Below, piece by piece: positions 17,391 through 25,778 of a stretch of DNA of 64,000 bases. Under the pieces are notes generated by a model that was not told the DNA's origin, did no database searches, and saw only the letters and a program-made list of their open reading frames with translations. Source of the DNA: Bacillus sp. FSL H8-0547 (lineage in GTDB: Bacteria > Bacillota > Bacilli > Bacillales > Bacillaceae); assembly GCA_038002745.1 (NCBI GenBank), contig JBBODD010000001.1:868001-932000 (forward strand), given 5' to 3'. Both the position numbers and the translations under genes were made by a program. The stretch's first letter is position 1. Each line of letters starts with the position of its first letter.

Positions 17391-17440
17391 ATGATATAGC
17401 TTTGTTTGAATATCGTTGGGCTACTTTAAAGTTCTCTTAT

Positions 17441-18211
17441 CTATTTTACTGACATTAAATAAGAAACAATTTCAGGAACACGCCTCTTAAAGAAATAATA
17501 GTTATGTTCCGCATCCTTAATAATCTCGAATTTTGCATTGGGCAATTTCTCTCTCAAAATTGTAAAAACAGCTTCGTTTGATGCTAAAAATTCATTACTT
17601 ATAACATCTTCTTTACCTGCCTCCTTCGTTCCGCAGTCTAAGTAAATCATTTCAATCAATGACAAATCTGTATCTTGTAGTAACTTTTCAATTTCCTCCT
17701 GGTTACGGTAAAAAGCTGAAGACAAAACAGCTATCCTTTTGAATACTTGAGGATAACGGCACATAGCGAAAGTGGAAATAAGCCCTCCTAAGGAAATTCC
17801 TGCCATTGCAGTACTATCTTTTAACGTACGGTATTTATTGTCTATGAATGGCTTTAGTTCATTCACAATAAAGTCTACATACTGTATACCTTTCCCACCG
17901 GCTGAACTAGCCTGACCTAATATCTTCTTGCTATATTCTCCATTTATCCAAGGACAATATTCATTTATTCGTTCATCGCTATTTTGATCTATTCCGACAA
18001 CGATAACTTCCAACCCACTTTCATCCAAGTAGCTTTCAAGTTCTAAAGATTTGCCACCAATTGCATCATCATCCTGAAAAACATTTTGCCCATCGTGCAT
18101 ATACAATACGGGATAACTCTTATTTTCCTTGTTGTAATTTTTAGGTAGATATACTCTAATCAATCTTTCTTGATTGAATGAAGTTATATATATGGGGAAT
18201 TTTTCTAACAA
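17441..18211 (-). CDS. Alpha/beta-hydrolase esterase, esterase D/IroE-like
   Basis: About 256 aa. LPVLYMHDGQNVF-type N-terminal strand, nucleophile elbow GISLGG (MAGISLGGLIS), a candidate catalytic His in DAEHNYYFFKRR. The TTG at 18211 (giving LEKFPIYIT) is preferred, since AAAGGCGG lies six bases before it; the ATG at 18235 has no ribosome site. Related to siderophore-type esterases, but no siderophore genes are near, so the substrate is open. Confidence 0.8.
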   Translation of the reverse strand: MLEKFPIYITSFNQERLIRVYLPKNYNKENKSYPVLYMHDGQNVFQDDDAIGGKSLELESYLDESGLEVIVVGIDQNSDERINEYCPWINGEYSKKILGQASSAGGKGIQYVDFIVNELKPFIDNKYRTLKDSTAMAGISLGGLISTFAMCRYPQVFKRIAVLSSAFYRNQEEIEKLLQDTDLSLIEMIYLDCGTKEAGKEDVISNEFLASNEAVFTILREKLPNAKFEIIKDAEHNYYFFKRRVPEIVSYLMSVK

Positions 18212-18279
18212 GACTATTCCGCCTTTCGCTATCATTTTCTAAATTTTATATCTACCGTAATTTTCATTATTCTCTTAGA

Positions 18280-18346
18280 CTGCCCAATTCCTCAATAATA
18301 AAAGGCGATCCTCTTTGCTACAATCGCCCCCGATTGCTTAATATTG
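18280..18346 (-). repeat. Cassette-boundary repeat, copy 8
   Basis: On the minus strand, overlapping the HIT stop codon: TTAAGCAATCGGGGG, GCGATTGTAGCAAAG, GGATCGCCTTTTATT, TTGAGGAATTGGGCAG. Full first-type copy with the terminator stem GGCGAT/ATCGCC. Confidence 0.85.
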
Positions 18347-18766
18347 TAATTCTATTTGCCTCTTTAATCTTGCTTTAGTTTCTAAAAATTTATTTTTCTC
18401 TTTCGCATTATCTATCTGTTCTTCATAATAGAACTGTTCGCCTTCAAACCTCGGAATAATATGCATATGGTAATGACTTAGATCATTAAATTTCCCACCA
18501 TTTTGGCAAATGGTAATTCCGTCAGGGGCGAATATTTTCTTTATTGCTTTTGAAATCTTCATAGATGCTTCCATAATGGCATTTGACGTTTTTAAATCTA
18601 AATCATCGACATCTAGATAGTGCTTTTTTGGAAGGATTAAAGTATGACCTTCATTAAATGGTTCAATATCTAAAACACAACAAATGTATTCATTCTCATA
18701 TACGACATTTACCGGTTCAATTTTATTAGCAAGTTTGCAGCCCAAACATCCATAATTTATTGACAT
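18338..18766 (-). CDS. HIT-family protein
   Basis: 142-aa histidine-triad protein with the motif SHYHMHIIPR near residue 100. N-terminal CLGCKLAN could bind zinc with later residues. HIT proteins hydrolyse or transfer nucleotides from nucleotide-linked substrates. GAAAGGTGA precedes the ATG. One-gene unit in the cassette-like block. Confidence 0.88.
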   Translation of the reverse strand: MSINYGCLGCKLANKIEPVNVVYENEYICCVLDIEPFNEGHTLILPKKHYLDVDDLDLKTSNAIMEASMKISKAIKKIFAPDGITICQNGGKFNDLSHYHMHIIPRFEGEQFYYEEQIDNAKEKNKFLETKARLKRQIELQY

Positions 18767-18805
18767 ATTTGCGTCACCTTTCTAATTTCTTGTTATTACA
18801 GGAAT

Positions 18806-18866
18806 GCTGCTCAATTACTCAATAAGAAAAGACGATCCACTTTGCTGCAATCGCCTTCGTTACTTG
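18806..18866 (-). repeat. Cassette-boundary repeat, copy 9
   Basis: On the minus strand: TTCAAGTAACGAAGG, GCGATTGCAGCAAAG, TGGATCGTCTTTTC, TTATTGAGTAATTGAGCAG. The hairpin arms overlap the GNAT stop codon region. The trailing TTGAGT lies 18 bp before a TAATAA, so the repeat tail may supply a -35 element for the next gene (inference). Confidence 0.8.
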
Positions 18867-19399
18867 AAGAAATCCTGTTTAAGGATACTCATTCTTAAGC
18901 GGTCAACAAACTTACCGTTTCTTAATCGGTCTTGTCTTAAAACACCTTCTTCAACATAGCCCATACGTTTATAAGATTTGATTGCTTTTTCATTATCTAC
19001 TTCGACTCTTAACCAAATCTTGTTTAAACCTAATTCACCAAATCCCAATACAAGCATTTCCTTCATTGCAGCAAGCCCAAAACCTTTACCCCAATATAAT
19101 TTATTTCCTATTGCAATTCCTAATTCCGCGTGTCTATTCATCTTATCAATGTTTTTTAAATCAATCCAACCAATATGTTTCCCATCTTCAGTTACAATGG
19201 CTTTTTGTTCATAACCATTTGTTTTGTTGATACACATTTCTATCCAACTCTGTGTTTCTACCTTGCTAAAAGGCGGATACTTCTCTGGCATATTTAAATG
19301 TCTCGTCACTTCTTTATCTAAACACCATTGATAGCGGTCTTCCGCGTCTTCAAGTGTTAATTCTCTTAATTGAACTATAGGCAGCTGTGCGGTCTTCAT
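18860..19399 (-). CDS. GNAT N-acetyltransferase, RimJ/RimL type
   Basis: 179 aa. LRELTLEDAEDRYQW opening, acetyl-CoA site GNKLYWGKGFGLAAMKEMLV (Q/RxxGxG/A variant KGFGLA), and LNKIWLRVEVDNEKAIKSYKRMGYVEEG. Acetylates an amine on a small molecule or protein N terminus; the target is unknown. GGGGGATAG precedes the ATG. First gene of the cassette-like block in reading direction. Confidence 0.87.
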   Translation of the reverse strand: MKTAQLPIVQLRELTLEDAEDRYQWCLDKEVTRHLNMPEKYPPFSKVETQSWIEMCINKTNGYEQKAIVTEDGKHIGWIDLKNIDKMNRHAELGIAIGNKLYWGKGFGLAAMKEMLVLGFGELGLNKIWLRVEVDNEKAIKSYKRMGYVEEGVLRQDRLRNGKFVDRLRMSILKQDFFK

Positions 19400-19444
19400 T
19401 TATCTATCCCCCTAAATAACCTTTCATAATAACACGAAAACTCA

Positions 19445-19492
19445 ATTAAAAAAGTCTCGGCTTATTCCATTAAACTGCCCTTTAACTGAATA
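19445..19492 (-). repeat. Cassette-boundary repeat, copy 10 (variant)
   Basis: On the minus strand: TTATTCAGTTAAAGGGCAG then TTTAATGGAATAAGCCGAGAC and a T tract. It keeps the TTATTCA..GGG motif but has a different centre. It marks the outer edge of the block, upstream of the GNAT gene. The rest of 19400-19650 holds only the terminator at 19549. Confidence 0.55.
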
Positions 19493-19548
19493 ACTGATAT
19501 TTCCATTTTATCACAATTGTCCAATATCCTGTTTTAATTATATAAGTG

Positions 19549-19583
19549 AAAAAGCACACCATTTGAACTGTTAAATGGTGTGC
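19549..19583 (-). terminator. Terminator of the lipoprotein gene
   Basis: GCACACCATTT/AAATGGTGTGC, an 11-bp perfect stem, followed on the minus strand by TTTTTC. Confidence 0.75.
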
Positions 19584-19650
19584 GGATTACATGGCGATTT
19601 TCTGTTTAGCATCTCTGGACCGAACCCGTTAAAAACACACGGGGCTTTCT

Positions 19651-20139
19651 TTAATACTCTTCCTCAAGCGTAACATCATGTTTTTCAGCAAGTGCCTCGA
19701 GGTCTGCGGTGTATTCTCTGAGCATTTTCCGTGCAGCTGCAAGTTTTTCGTTTGCTTCAATGATTTTGCCGCGATCCTGCTGTTCAAGGCCCGCGATGAT
19801 CAGGATAAATCCTGCATGCTGAATGTTGGCTGCTTCAATATAGTGCTCATGAAGCTCTTTCAGCTCTTTTGATTCAATTTCTACTTCTTCAAGGTCGGCA
19901 ATGAAGGAATTGTAAACAGGTGATACTTCATCCACCATCACGGAATACATGACATCATCACTTGTGTAATTGTCTCCTGACACACTGTCATAGGCTGTAA
20001 TGGCAGCCACTTCTTTTTCGGTGACCTCAGGAAGCACATCATTTACATACGCCAGCAATTCTTCCTGAACAGGATCAGCTGAACAGCCGGCAAGCAGAAA
20101 CGCAAAAAACAGCAGACATCCGCCCAATCGTTTAATCAT
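19651..20139 (-). CDS. Putative lipoprotein
   Basis: 162 aa. Type II signal peptide MIKRLGGCLLFFAFLLAGC with lipobox LLAGC, so it is likely anchored outside the membrane. The mature part is acidic and helical (EEVEIESKELKELHEHYIEA; LEQQDRGKIIEANEKLAAAR). No catalytic motif is seen. It stands alone between the cassette-like block and hemZ. Function unknown. Confidence 0.8.
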   Translation of the reverse strand: MIKRLGGCLLFFAFLLAGCSADPVQEELLAYVNDVLPEVTEKEVAAITAYDSVSGDNYTSDDVMYSVMVDEVSPVYNSFIADLEEVEIESKELKELHEHYIEAANIQHAGFILIIAGLEQQDRGKIIEANEKLAAARKMLREYTADLEALAEKHDVTLEEEY

Positions 20140-20274
20140 CTCCTGCCTCCTCTCACTCCTTAAAGCTATTCAGGCAGGAGATGTCTGATGTTAGGAGGAT
20201 GAGCAGAAAATTTTGAGGATCCTGTACCTTTTTTGTTCGGAAAAGCTGTTTTTGTAATGCCATTTTGAAGCTGA

Positions 20275-20406
20275 TAACCGTTCCCTTCCGCTCCGAAAAC
20301 TTGCTTTCCGCGGGGAGTGCCTGAAGCTTCCTCGCTGCGCTTGCGGGATCTTCAGTGCCCTCTTCATCCCGCAGGAGTCAAGTTTTCTCCGCTTCAGTCC
20401 ACTTTT
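20275..20406. repeat. Dispersed repeat A
   Basis: Full copy: CGTTCCCTTCCGCTCC, CTTGCTTTCCGCGGGGAG, TGCGCTTGCGGGATC, CATCCCGCAGGAGTCAAG, CAGTCCAC. Lies between the lipoprotein gene and the end of hemZ. Nothing else is seen in 20140-20456. Confidence 0.85.
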
Positions 20407-20456
20407 GTTATACCTTCTTGAAGCATCATAAAACAGCTATCCTATCATCAAAATGA

Positions 20457-20486
20457 AAAAAGCTCCCCCTAAAAAGGGAAAGCTTT
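20457..20486 (-). terminator. Terminator overlapping the hemZ stop
   Basis: On the minus strand AAAGCTTTCCCT, loop, AGGGGGAGCTTTTTTC: an imperfect stem followed by T. Confidence 0.65.
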
Positions 20487-21981
20487 ACGCCTGAAACATT
20501 TCTTCAAGAAGCCTGATTTTTTCTTCTGTATAATGCTTGAAGCTGTCATTGTATGACTTCGGGTCTTTCGGATTTGCAAATTGCGTGATTTTTCCTGTTT
20601 CAGGGTGGATGAATTTGCTCGCAGCACCGCAGCCGATTCCGATAATGGTCTGCTGTTCTTCCATGATCATGATGTTGTAGATGCTGTCCTGGCCTTCGAG
20701 CGCATATCCGACGTTTTCGAGGTTGCCCAGGATATTTTTCTGGCGGTACAAGTAATATGGCGTATAGCCGTGAGCATCTGTCCACTGCACAGCGCGGTTC
20801 ATCATTTCTTCGATTTCTCCGCGGTCTGCCACTTTATACCTTTGTTTGTTGCGCGTCATTTCTGATGCCCGTTTAAACGAAAGCGTGTGAACCGTCAGTG
20901 ATTCGGGCATCAGCTTTTCTGTTTCTGAAAGAGTATAATCAAATTCCTCCACTCCTTCACCCGGAAGTCCGATAATCAGATCCATGTTGATATTGTCCAT
21001 GCCCATTTTTCTTGCTAAATGGAACTTATCGATGGTTTCCTGAACGGTATGATGGCGCCCGATCGCTTTCAGCGTTTCATCAATGTAGGACTGGGGATTG
21101 ATGCTGATGCGGCTGATCTTCCATTTGTTGAGCACATCCAGCTTTTCTTCTGTTATCGTATCCGGACGGCCTGCTTCCACAGTCAGTTCCCGAATGTTTT
21201 CGACACCGGGGAATGCCGCGTACATTTCTTCATAGAGCATGTCCATTTCTTCTGCGGTAATACTTGTCGGAGTGCCGCCTCCGTAATAAACCGTCGTTAT
21301 TTTAATGCCTTTTTCTTTCAGCCATCTGCCCATTTCGCGGATCTCGTAGTGCAGTCCGCCAAGGAAGGAATCAACAGAACCCTGTCTTCCATTGATGGCG
21401 TAGGCAGGAAACGTACAGTAGGCACATTTCGTCGGGCAGAACGGAATGCCGATGTAGATGCTGACTTCCCTGGATAAGTCGTAAAGGTCCGGGACAACAC
21501 TCAGCTGTCTGTCGACAATCCTCTGCATGAGCGCGATCTTTTCATCCGATATTAAATACTCTTCTTTCAGCGTGCGGTGTGCTTCTTCTTTGGACATGCC
21601 TTCGCGCAGCTTTTTGTGAAGCAGCTTCGTCGGCCTGATCCCAGTCAGAATTCCCCATTGCTGAATGATTCCTGTGTAATCCTGAAGAAGATTCAGATGC
21701 ACAAAAACGAGGGTATGCTTGATTTGTTTAAAAATTTCTTTTTCCGTAAGCTGTCCGGATAATTCTTTTTCATGCCGGGCTTCCCCGTTGTATCCGTTTT
21801 GGCCGGAAAGCACGCCTTTTACAGAAACGCTTCCGTTTTTCAGTTCCACTTCGTAGGCAATCCGGATATCCGCTTCTTCCTCATTAAAGAACAGCTCGGT
21901 TTCTTCATAAAACAAGTTTGATATTAACTGCAGCGGCCGGTGAAGACGTTCATCTTCTATGCCATTTATATAAAAACGCAA
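20485..21981 (-). CDS. hemZ: Oxygen-independent coproporphyrinogen III oxidase-like radical SAM enzyme
   Basis: About 498 aa from the TTG at 21981, preceded by AAGGTGA; the frame opens 16 codons earlier at another TTG without a ribosome site. The radical SAM cluster motif CPTKCAYC (about residue 180) and YYGGGTPTS are intact. The extended N-terminal domain (GIEDERLHRPLQLISNLFYE) matches HemZ rather than HemN. Acts in haem synthesis, oxidatively decarboxylating coproporphyrinogen under low oxygen. Position agrees with B. subtilis hemZ in the yha region. Confidence 0.87.
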   Translation of the reverse strand: MRFYINGIEDERLHRPLQLISNLFYEETELFFNEEEADIRIAYEVELKNGSVSVKGVLSGQNGYNGEARHEKELSGQLTEKEIFKQIKHTLVFVHLNLLQDYTGIIQQWGILTGIRPTKLLHKKLREGMSKEEAHRTLKEEYLISDEKIALMQRIVDRQLSVVPDLYDLSREVSIYIGIPFCPTKCAYCTFPAYAINGRQGSVDSFLGGLHYEIREMGRWLKEKGIKITTVYYGGGTPTSITAEEMDMLYEEMYAAFPGVENIRELTVEAGRPDTITEEKLDVLNKWKISRISINPQSYIDETLKAIGRHHTVQETIDKFHLARKMGMDNINMDLIIGLPGEGVEEFDYTLSETEKLMPESLTVHTLSFKRASEMTRNKQRYKVADRGEIEEMMNRAVQWTDAHGYTPYYLYRQKNILGNLENVGYALEGQDSIYNIMIMEEQQTIIGIGCGAASKFIHPETGKITQFANPKDPKSYNDSFKHYTEEKIRLLEEMFQA

Positions 21982-22099
21982 GACTCTCACCTTATCTTTA
22001 TTGGATTCAAAACTTCTTTTAGTGTACAAAACATAGAGCGTGCGGTCAATTTTATTAACAAAAGCGCAAGCGCCTTGAGCAGATCCGATCCTTAATAAA

Positions 22100-22130
22100 G
22101 AAAAAACAGACGGCCGCTAAACCGTCTGTT
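22100..22130 (-). terminator. Terminator of the HAD gene
   Basis: AACAGACGG/CCGTCTGTT with an 8-nt loop, A/T tracts on both sides. Confidence 0.75.
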
Positions 22131-22135
22131 CATTT

Positions 22136-22864
22136 TTAAAGCACATATTTTTTAATCGCTTCAGCGACTCCGTCTTCATCATTCGACAGTGTTACCCAGT
22201 CGGCAGCCTCTTTGACAGTATCCTGTGCATTGCCCATGGCGATACCGAGTCCTGCTTCTTTAATCATGGCCATGTCATTCATGCTGTCTCCGCACGCCAT
22301 GACATTTTCCAATGTGATGCCGAGAAGGCCGCACACTTTTTCAATGCCGCGCGCTTTGTTGACACCCATCGTGTTGACCTCGAGATTTGTCAGGCTTGAA
22401 TTGGTGATCTCAAACTCTCCTCTGTCCTGAAGCTCTTTCAGGATGGTCTCGCGGGCTTTGTCGTCTTCAATCTCAAAGCCGAACTTCAGCCATTGATAGG
22501 CAGTCAGATCTTCCGGCATCTCATTAAAGAAAACCCGCTCTGTGCTTGTTGCCCAGTATCCGGTTTTGTGTGTTTTGGAAAGATCATACATCCAAGTGAT
22601 TGCGTCGTTTTCCACAATGCTTCTGTGAACAAGTTCACCGTGCTCATCCCAGATTTCGCTTCCGTTTACAGTAACAAGGTATGATTTCAGACTCAGAGAT
22701 TTAGCAAGGTCTCTTAGTGTCGCCATGCTTCTTCCTGTGCTGATCACGACGTGCAGCCCTTTTTCTTCTGCCGCTTTTATAGCGCTGCGGTTCGCTTCTG
22801 AAATTTCTTTTTTCTCATTCAGAAGGGTGCCGTCCATGTCGAGTGCAATTAATTTTATATCCAT
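22136..22864 (-). CDS. Cof-type HAD-IIB phosphatase
   Basis: 242 aa from the ATG at 22864, with AGGAGG nine bases before it; 17 further upstream codons are open but lack a site. Motif I LIALDMDGTLL keeps both Asp residues, motif II VISTGRS, motif III Lys in NTMGVNKARGIE, motif IV CGDSMNDMAMI. It dephosphorylates a small phosphometabolite such as a sugar phosphate or flavin; the substrate is unknown. The cap is short compared with the usual 270-290-aa family size. Confidence 0.85.
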   Translation of the reverse strand: MDIKLIALDMDGTLLNEKKEISEANRSAIKAAEEKGLHVVISTGRSMATLRDLAKSLSLKSYLVTVNGSEIWDEHGELVHRSIVENDAITWMYDLSKTHKTGYWATSTERVFFNEMPEDLTAYQWLKFGFEIEDDKARETILKELQDRGEFEITNSSLTNLEVNTMGVNKARGIEKVCGLLGITLENVMACGDSMNDMAMIKEAGLGIAMGNAQDTVKEAADWVTLSNDEDGVAEAIKKYVL

Positions 22865-22938
22865 TTTGTGAATCCTCCTATACCTTTTCAGCTCACTACA
22901 TAATATCATGTCCATGAGGATTCACCAAAAGAATGGTC

Positions 22939-23418
22939 CTATACGCCGGCAGATTCCATGACATAGTATTCTTTAAACGAGTAGCTGAACAGCTGGCGCT
23001 TGATCCTTCCTTTGTCACCGATCAGCCTGTACCAGCTTTGGCCCACATAAAGATGATTGGATAATAGAATTTCAAGCACATAGGCGATTCTGCTGTCTGC
23101 TTCTTCGCTCTCGATTTTCAATTTGCTTGAAAAAGCGAGAACAAAGTACGGTTTCTCAGAATCGAGCTCAAGCACCTGCAAATGATAATGATCGCCATGC
23201 TTCCTGTTAAACTCCTCCAATACCTTCTCAAGACCGGCTTTTATGTCTATTTCGAATTTAGCAGCTTCATTCCAGTTTTCAATAAGCGCATCATAGAGCG
23301 ACAGGGTCAGGATATAATGAGACGGATAGTCGGAAGGAGTGAATTCCTGCTTAGCATTTTGATCTTCCAGCGGCACAATAATAAACTTTTCATAGTTTGA
23401 AAAGAAATCCCCTTTCAT
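22939..23418 (-). CDS. Hypothetical protein
   Basis: 159-aa soluble protein, not recognised. Opens MKGDFFSNYEKFIIVPLED; contains the charged stretch FNRKHGDHYHLQVLELDSEK and ends FSYSFKEYYVMESAGV. No signal peptide, membrane helix or catalytic motif. AAGGGAAAGAG precedes the ATG. The upstream ORF of the adjacent HAD gene begins close by on the same strand, so co-transcription is possible. Confidence 0.7.
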   Translation of the reverse strand: MKGDFFSNYEKFIIVPLEDQNAKQEFTPSDYPSHYILTLSLYDALIENWNEAAKFEIDIKAGLEKVLEEFNRKHGDHYHLQVLELDSEKPYFVLAFSSKLKIESEEADSRIAYVLEILLSNHLYVGQSWYRLIGDKGRIKRQLFSYSFKEYYVMESAGV

Positions 23419-23575
23419 CTCTTTCCCTTCTTTCTTTAGTTAGTCATTCAAAACGATGTAATTGACCGAGAGACTCAAGCTTTAAAAAAATAAAAATAAT
23501 GGTACTTTATTATTTCTAAACATAACGCGAAATCCCTTCTCAAAAAATGAAAAGAGCTGTATGCAGCCCCCTCTT

Positions 23576-24499
23576 TCAAACAAGGGAATCTGCCAGCTCT
23601 TCATTGGTTGCAAGCAATAGATCTGTATGAACATACCGGGAATCAAACATGCTGTACAAGTCATCGATTGTGAGATTTTTCATTTTTACTAAAGTATCGT
23701 TATCCTGATAGACGTAGATTGTAAAATACCGGTTCAAATATGTGAAAAACTCCTTCACGTCCACTCCTGATTTTCCAAAGTATTCACTGTTGAACTCAAT
23801 AAACCCGAGAACACACCGGCTTTGTTCAAAAAGACGCTTCATTCCTTTCAGAACAAACGCTTCGTACCCTTCCACGTCAATTTTGAAGAGAACCGTCTGG
23901 TCCTTCAAGTCATTTTTAAACAGCGAATCAACTGTGATGGCCTTTACTGAGACCTGGTCAATCATACTGTGGGACGGTTTATAAGAAGCAGAAGAAGTTC
24001 CAGACCAGTGGTTATCAACGAAAAATTCCTTTTCCTCCCCGTCTTTATCAGATGCAAACGCATGAATGATCCTGATCTGCGCTGAATTAGGATGCGCATC
24101 CCTTGATTTTTGGATATATGTAAGCAAATTGCGGTTTGCTTCTATCCCGAAAATCTTGGCATGCTTTGGATAAGGAACAGAAAAGATGCATTCTCCGTAG
24201 TTGACGCCAATGTCTATGACGGTATCCGGCTGCAGGATTCTTACGGCGTTTTCCCAGAAAGACAGAAGTCTTTTTTGCGTGACGCCGCCGCTGATCAGCA
24301 GGGCCCTCCCCCGGTTTTCCTTTGCGTCAACGTACAGGACGTTCGACGAGGGCATTACGACTTTGTCAGGAAGCTTCCTGATATCAAGTGTTTTGTATTT
24401 CAGCAGGATCCCTGCATCAATCAGCCCTTTCCAGAGCTTCGGGTAATGCTCCCACATTTTCATCAGAAACGGCTTGCGGACTGCTGCTTTGTTTATCAT
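23576..24499 (-). CDS. FkbM-family methyltransferase
   Basis: 307 aa. SAM-binding VIDIGVNYGECIFSV near residue 95 and the FkbM signature LFKIDVEGYEAFVLKGMKRL near residue 200. FkbM enzymes O-methylate sugars or polyketides. The first 70 residues are an extra N-terminal region. AAAAAGGAGG precedes the ATG. It stands alone, with no glycan or polyketide genes nearby, so the acceptor is unknown. Confidence 0.85.
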   Translation of the reverse strand: MINKAAVRKPFLMKMWEHYPKLWKGLIDAGILLKYKTLDIRKLPDKVVMPSSNVLYVDAKENRGRALLISGGVTQKRLLSFWENAVRILQPDTVIDIGVNYGECIFSVPYPKHAKIFGIEANRNLLTYIQKSRDAHPNSAQIRIIHAFASDKDGEEKEFFVDNHWSGTSSASYKPSHSMIDQVSVKAITVDSLFKNDLKDQTVLFKIDVEGYEAFVLKGMKRLFEQSRCVLGFIEFNSEYFGKSGVDVKEFFTYLNRYFTIYVYQDNDTLVKMKNLTIDDLYSMFDSRYVHTDLLLATNEELADSLV

Positions 24500-24606
24500 G
24501 ATGAGCCTCCTTTTTCAGCATTCTTACGTATTTCTTATTAATCTATAAAAATCCTTTCAAAAGGGATACAGATTAACATAGAATTTACAAATGCTTTTTG
24601 AAAAAT

Positions 24607-24633
24607 AAAAAAGATCCTTATAAAAGGACCTTT
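24607..24633 (-). terminator. Terminator of the CPBP protease gene
   Basis: AAAGATCCTT/AAGGACCTTT with a 4-nt loop, followed on the minus strand by TTTTTTATTTT. Confidence 0.7.
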
Positions 24634-24635
24634 CA

Positions 24636-25544
24636 CTATTTATGCGTATTTTTTGATGACGGCAAAACATTCGTTGATGCAACTGAAATGACATGGTTCC
24701 GTAAAATTGAATCGCTTTCTGTCGGCCTCACCATATTTTCTTTCGTCAAAACATTTATATTTTTGCTGATATAGAAAACCAGCATGACCGCAGAAACCAC
24801 CAGAATGACTAAATTAGGCACCATCTTAGTATGTAAATCATCAACAGTCAGGATCATCGTGAATTCAGGTGAATCAGGTGAAAAAATAGATAAAGCCATT
24901 AAGGTTGAGTTATTCAGGATATGAGCCGCCACAGGAACGAGAATATTGTCTGTTTTAAGGTAGAGCAGCGTGACGATAAACCCGAACATGACTCCCCCGA
25001 TTATGTCAGAATGAAAGAGGCCGAACAGTACATTTGTTATCACAGCACTTGCCAATAGATTTGTTTTCTCGGCTAAACGCTTTAACAGCAACCCTCTGAA
25101 TATAAACTCCTCAGCAATCGGGCCTGCCAGACAAATATTTATCCCCAGCAATAGATAATAAAAGGTGTTCGAGGGCACCGGAACCTCCTCACTTAACATC
25201 TCTTCTACCATATTTGGAAAGATAAAAGACATTGTGTAATTTGTTAACCAATATGCCCCTAGAGAAAAAACAATCAAAAGAAAGACCAATCCCGGAATAA
25301 GCGGTAATTGCTTCTTTAACCCTCTCATGTAAAAGACAGCAGAAAGGCTGTACTTCTGTTTTTGGAATTGAAAAGTAAACCATAGAAGCGGAAAAACACC
25401 TAATAACCCATAAGAAAAGATAACGTAAAATAAGGAATCATCTTCTTTAGGCACACCCAGGATCAAACAATATCCTGTTAATAGAAGGATGCAGAACACA
25501 AGTCCTGAAAGTAAGAAGGAACGGATTTTCATGGAGTTGAACAT
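24636..25544 (-). CDS. CPBP-family intramembrane glutamic protease
   Basis: About 302 aa with some eight membrane segments. The three active-site elements are AGPIAEEFIFRGLLL (Glu pair and Arg), GLFHSDIIGGVMFGF and VAAHILNNST. The start is the ATG giving MFNSMKIRS, seven bases after AAAGG; the longer TTG-initiated frame from 25577 has no site. CPBP proteases cleave prenylated or signalling peptides in the membrane; the target is unknown. Confidence 0.85.
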   Translation of the reverse strand: MFNSMKIRSFLLSGLVFCILLLTGYCLILGVPKEDDSLFYVIFSYGLLGVFPLLWFTFQFQKQKYSLSAVFYMRGLKKQLPLIPGLVFLLIVFSLGAYWLTNYTMSFIFPNMVEEMLSEEVPVPSNTFYYLLLGINICLAGPIAEEFIFRGLLLKRLAEKTNLLASAVITNVLFGLFHSDIIGGVMFGFIVTLLYLKTDNILVPVAAHILNNSTLMALSIFSPDSPEFTMILTVDDLHTKMVPNLVILVVSAVMLVFYISKNINVLTKENMVRPTESDSILRNHVISVASTNVLPSSKNTHK

Positions 25545-25664
25545 AACATTACCTTTCATAACATGCTTTTTTTCCAAACTTTGTCTTTCATATCATAACA
25601 CAAATGGAAAAACCTGTTGTCCCTTTATAACCAATATGTTCAAAAACACCTTTTTTCCGCAGAA

Positions 25665-25700
25665 AAAGAACCCGTGAATGCATGTATTCACGGGTTCTTT
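25665..25700. terminator. Strong terminator hairpin
   Basis: AAAGAACCCGTGAAT/ATTCACGGGTTCTTT, a 15-bp perfect stem downstream of the HAD gene at 25779. Confidence 0.85.
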
Positions 25701-25778
25701 GTATATTTTTATATGAAATTTAAGTGATGCTTCCAAAATATCTGGCCAAAACTGGGTATGATTCTTTATTCCCCGGTA

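Noticed and set aside
13300-19492. A true integron
   Set aside because: No integrase or attI is present in the window and only some boundary repeats carry attC-like half-sites, so only a cassette-like arrangement is claimed.
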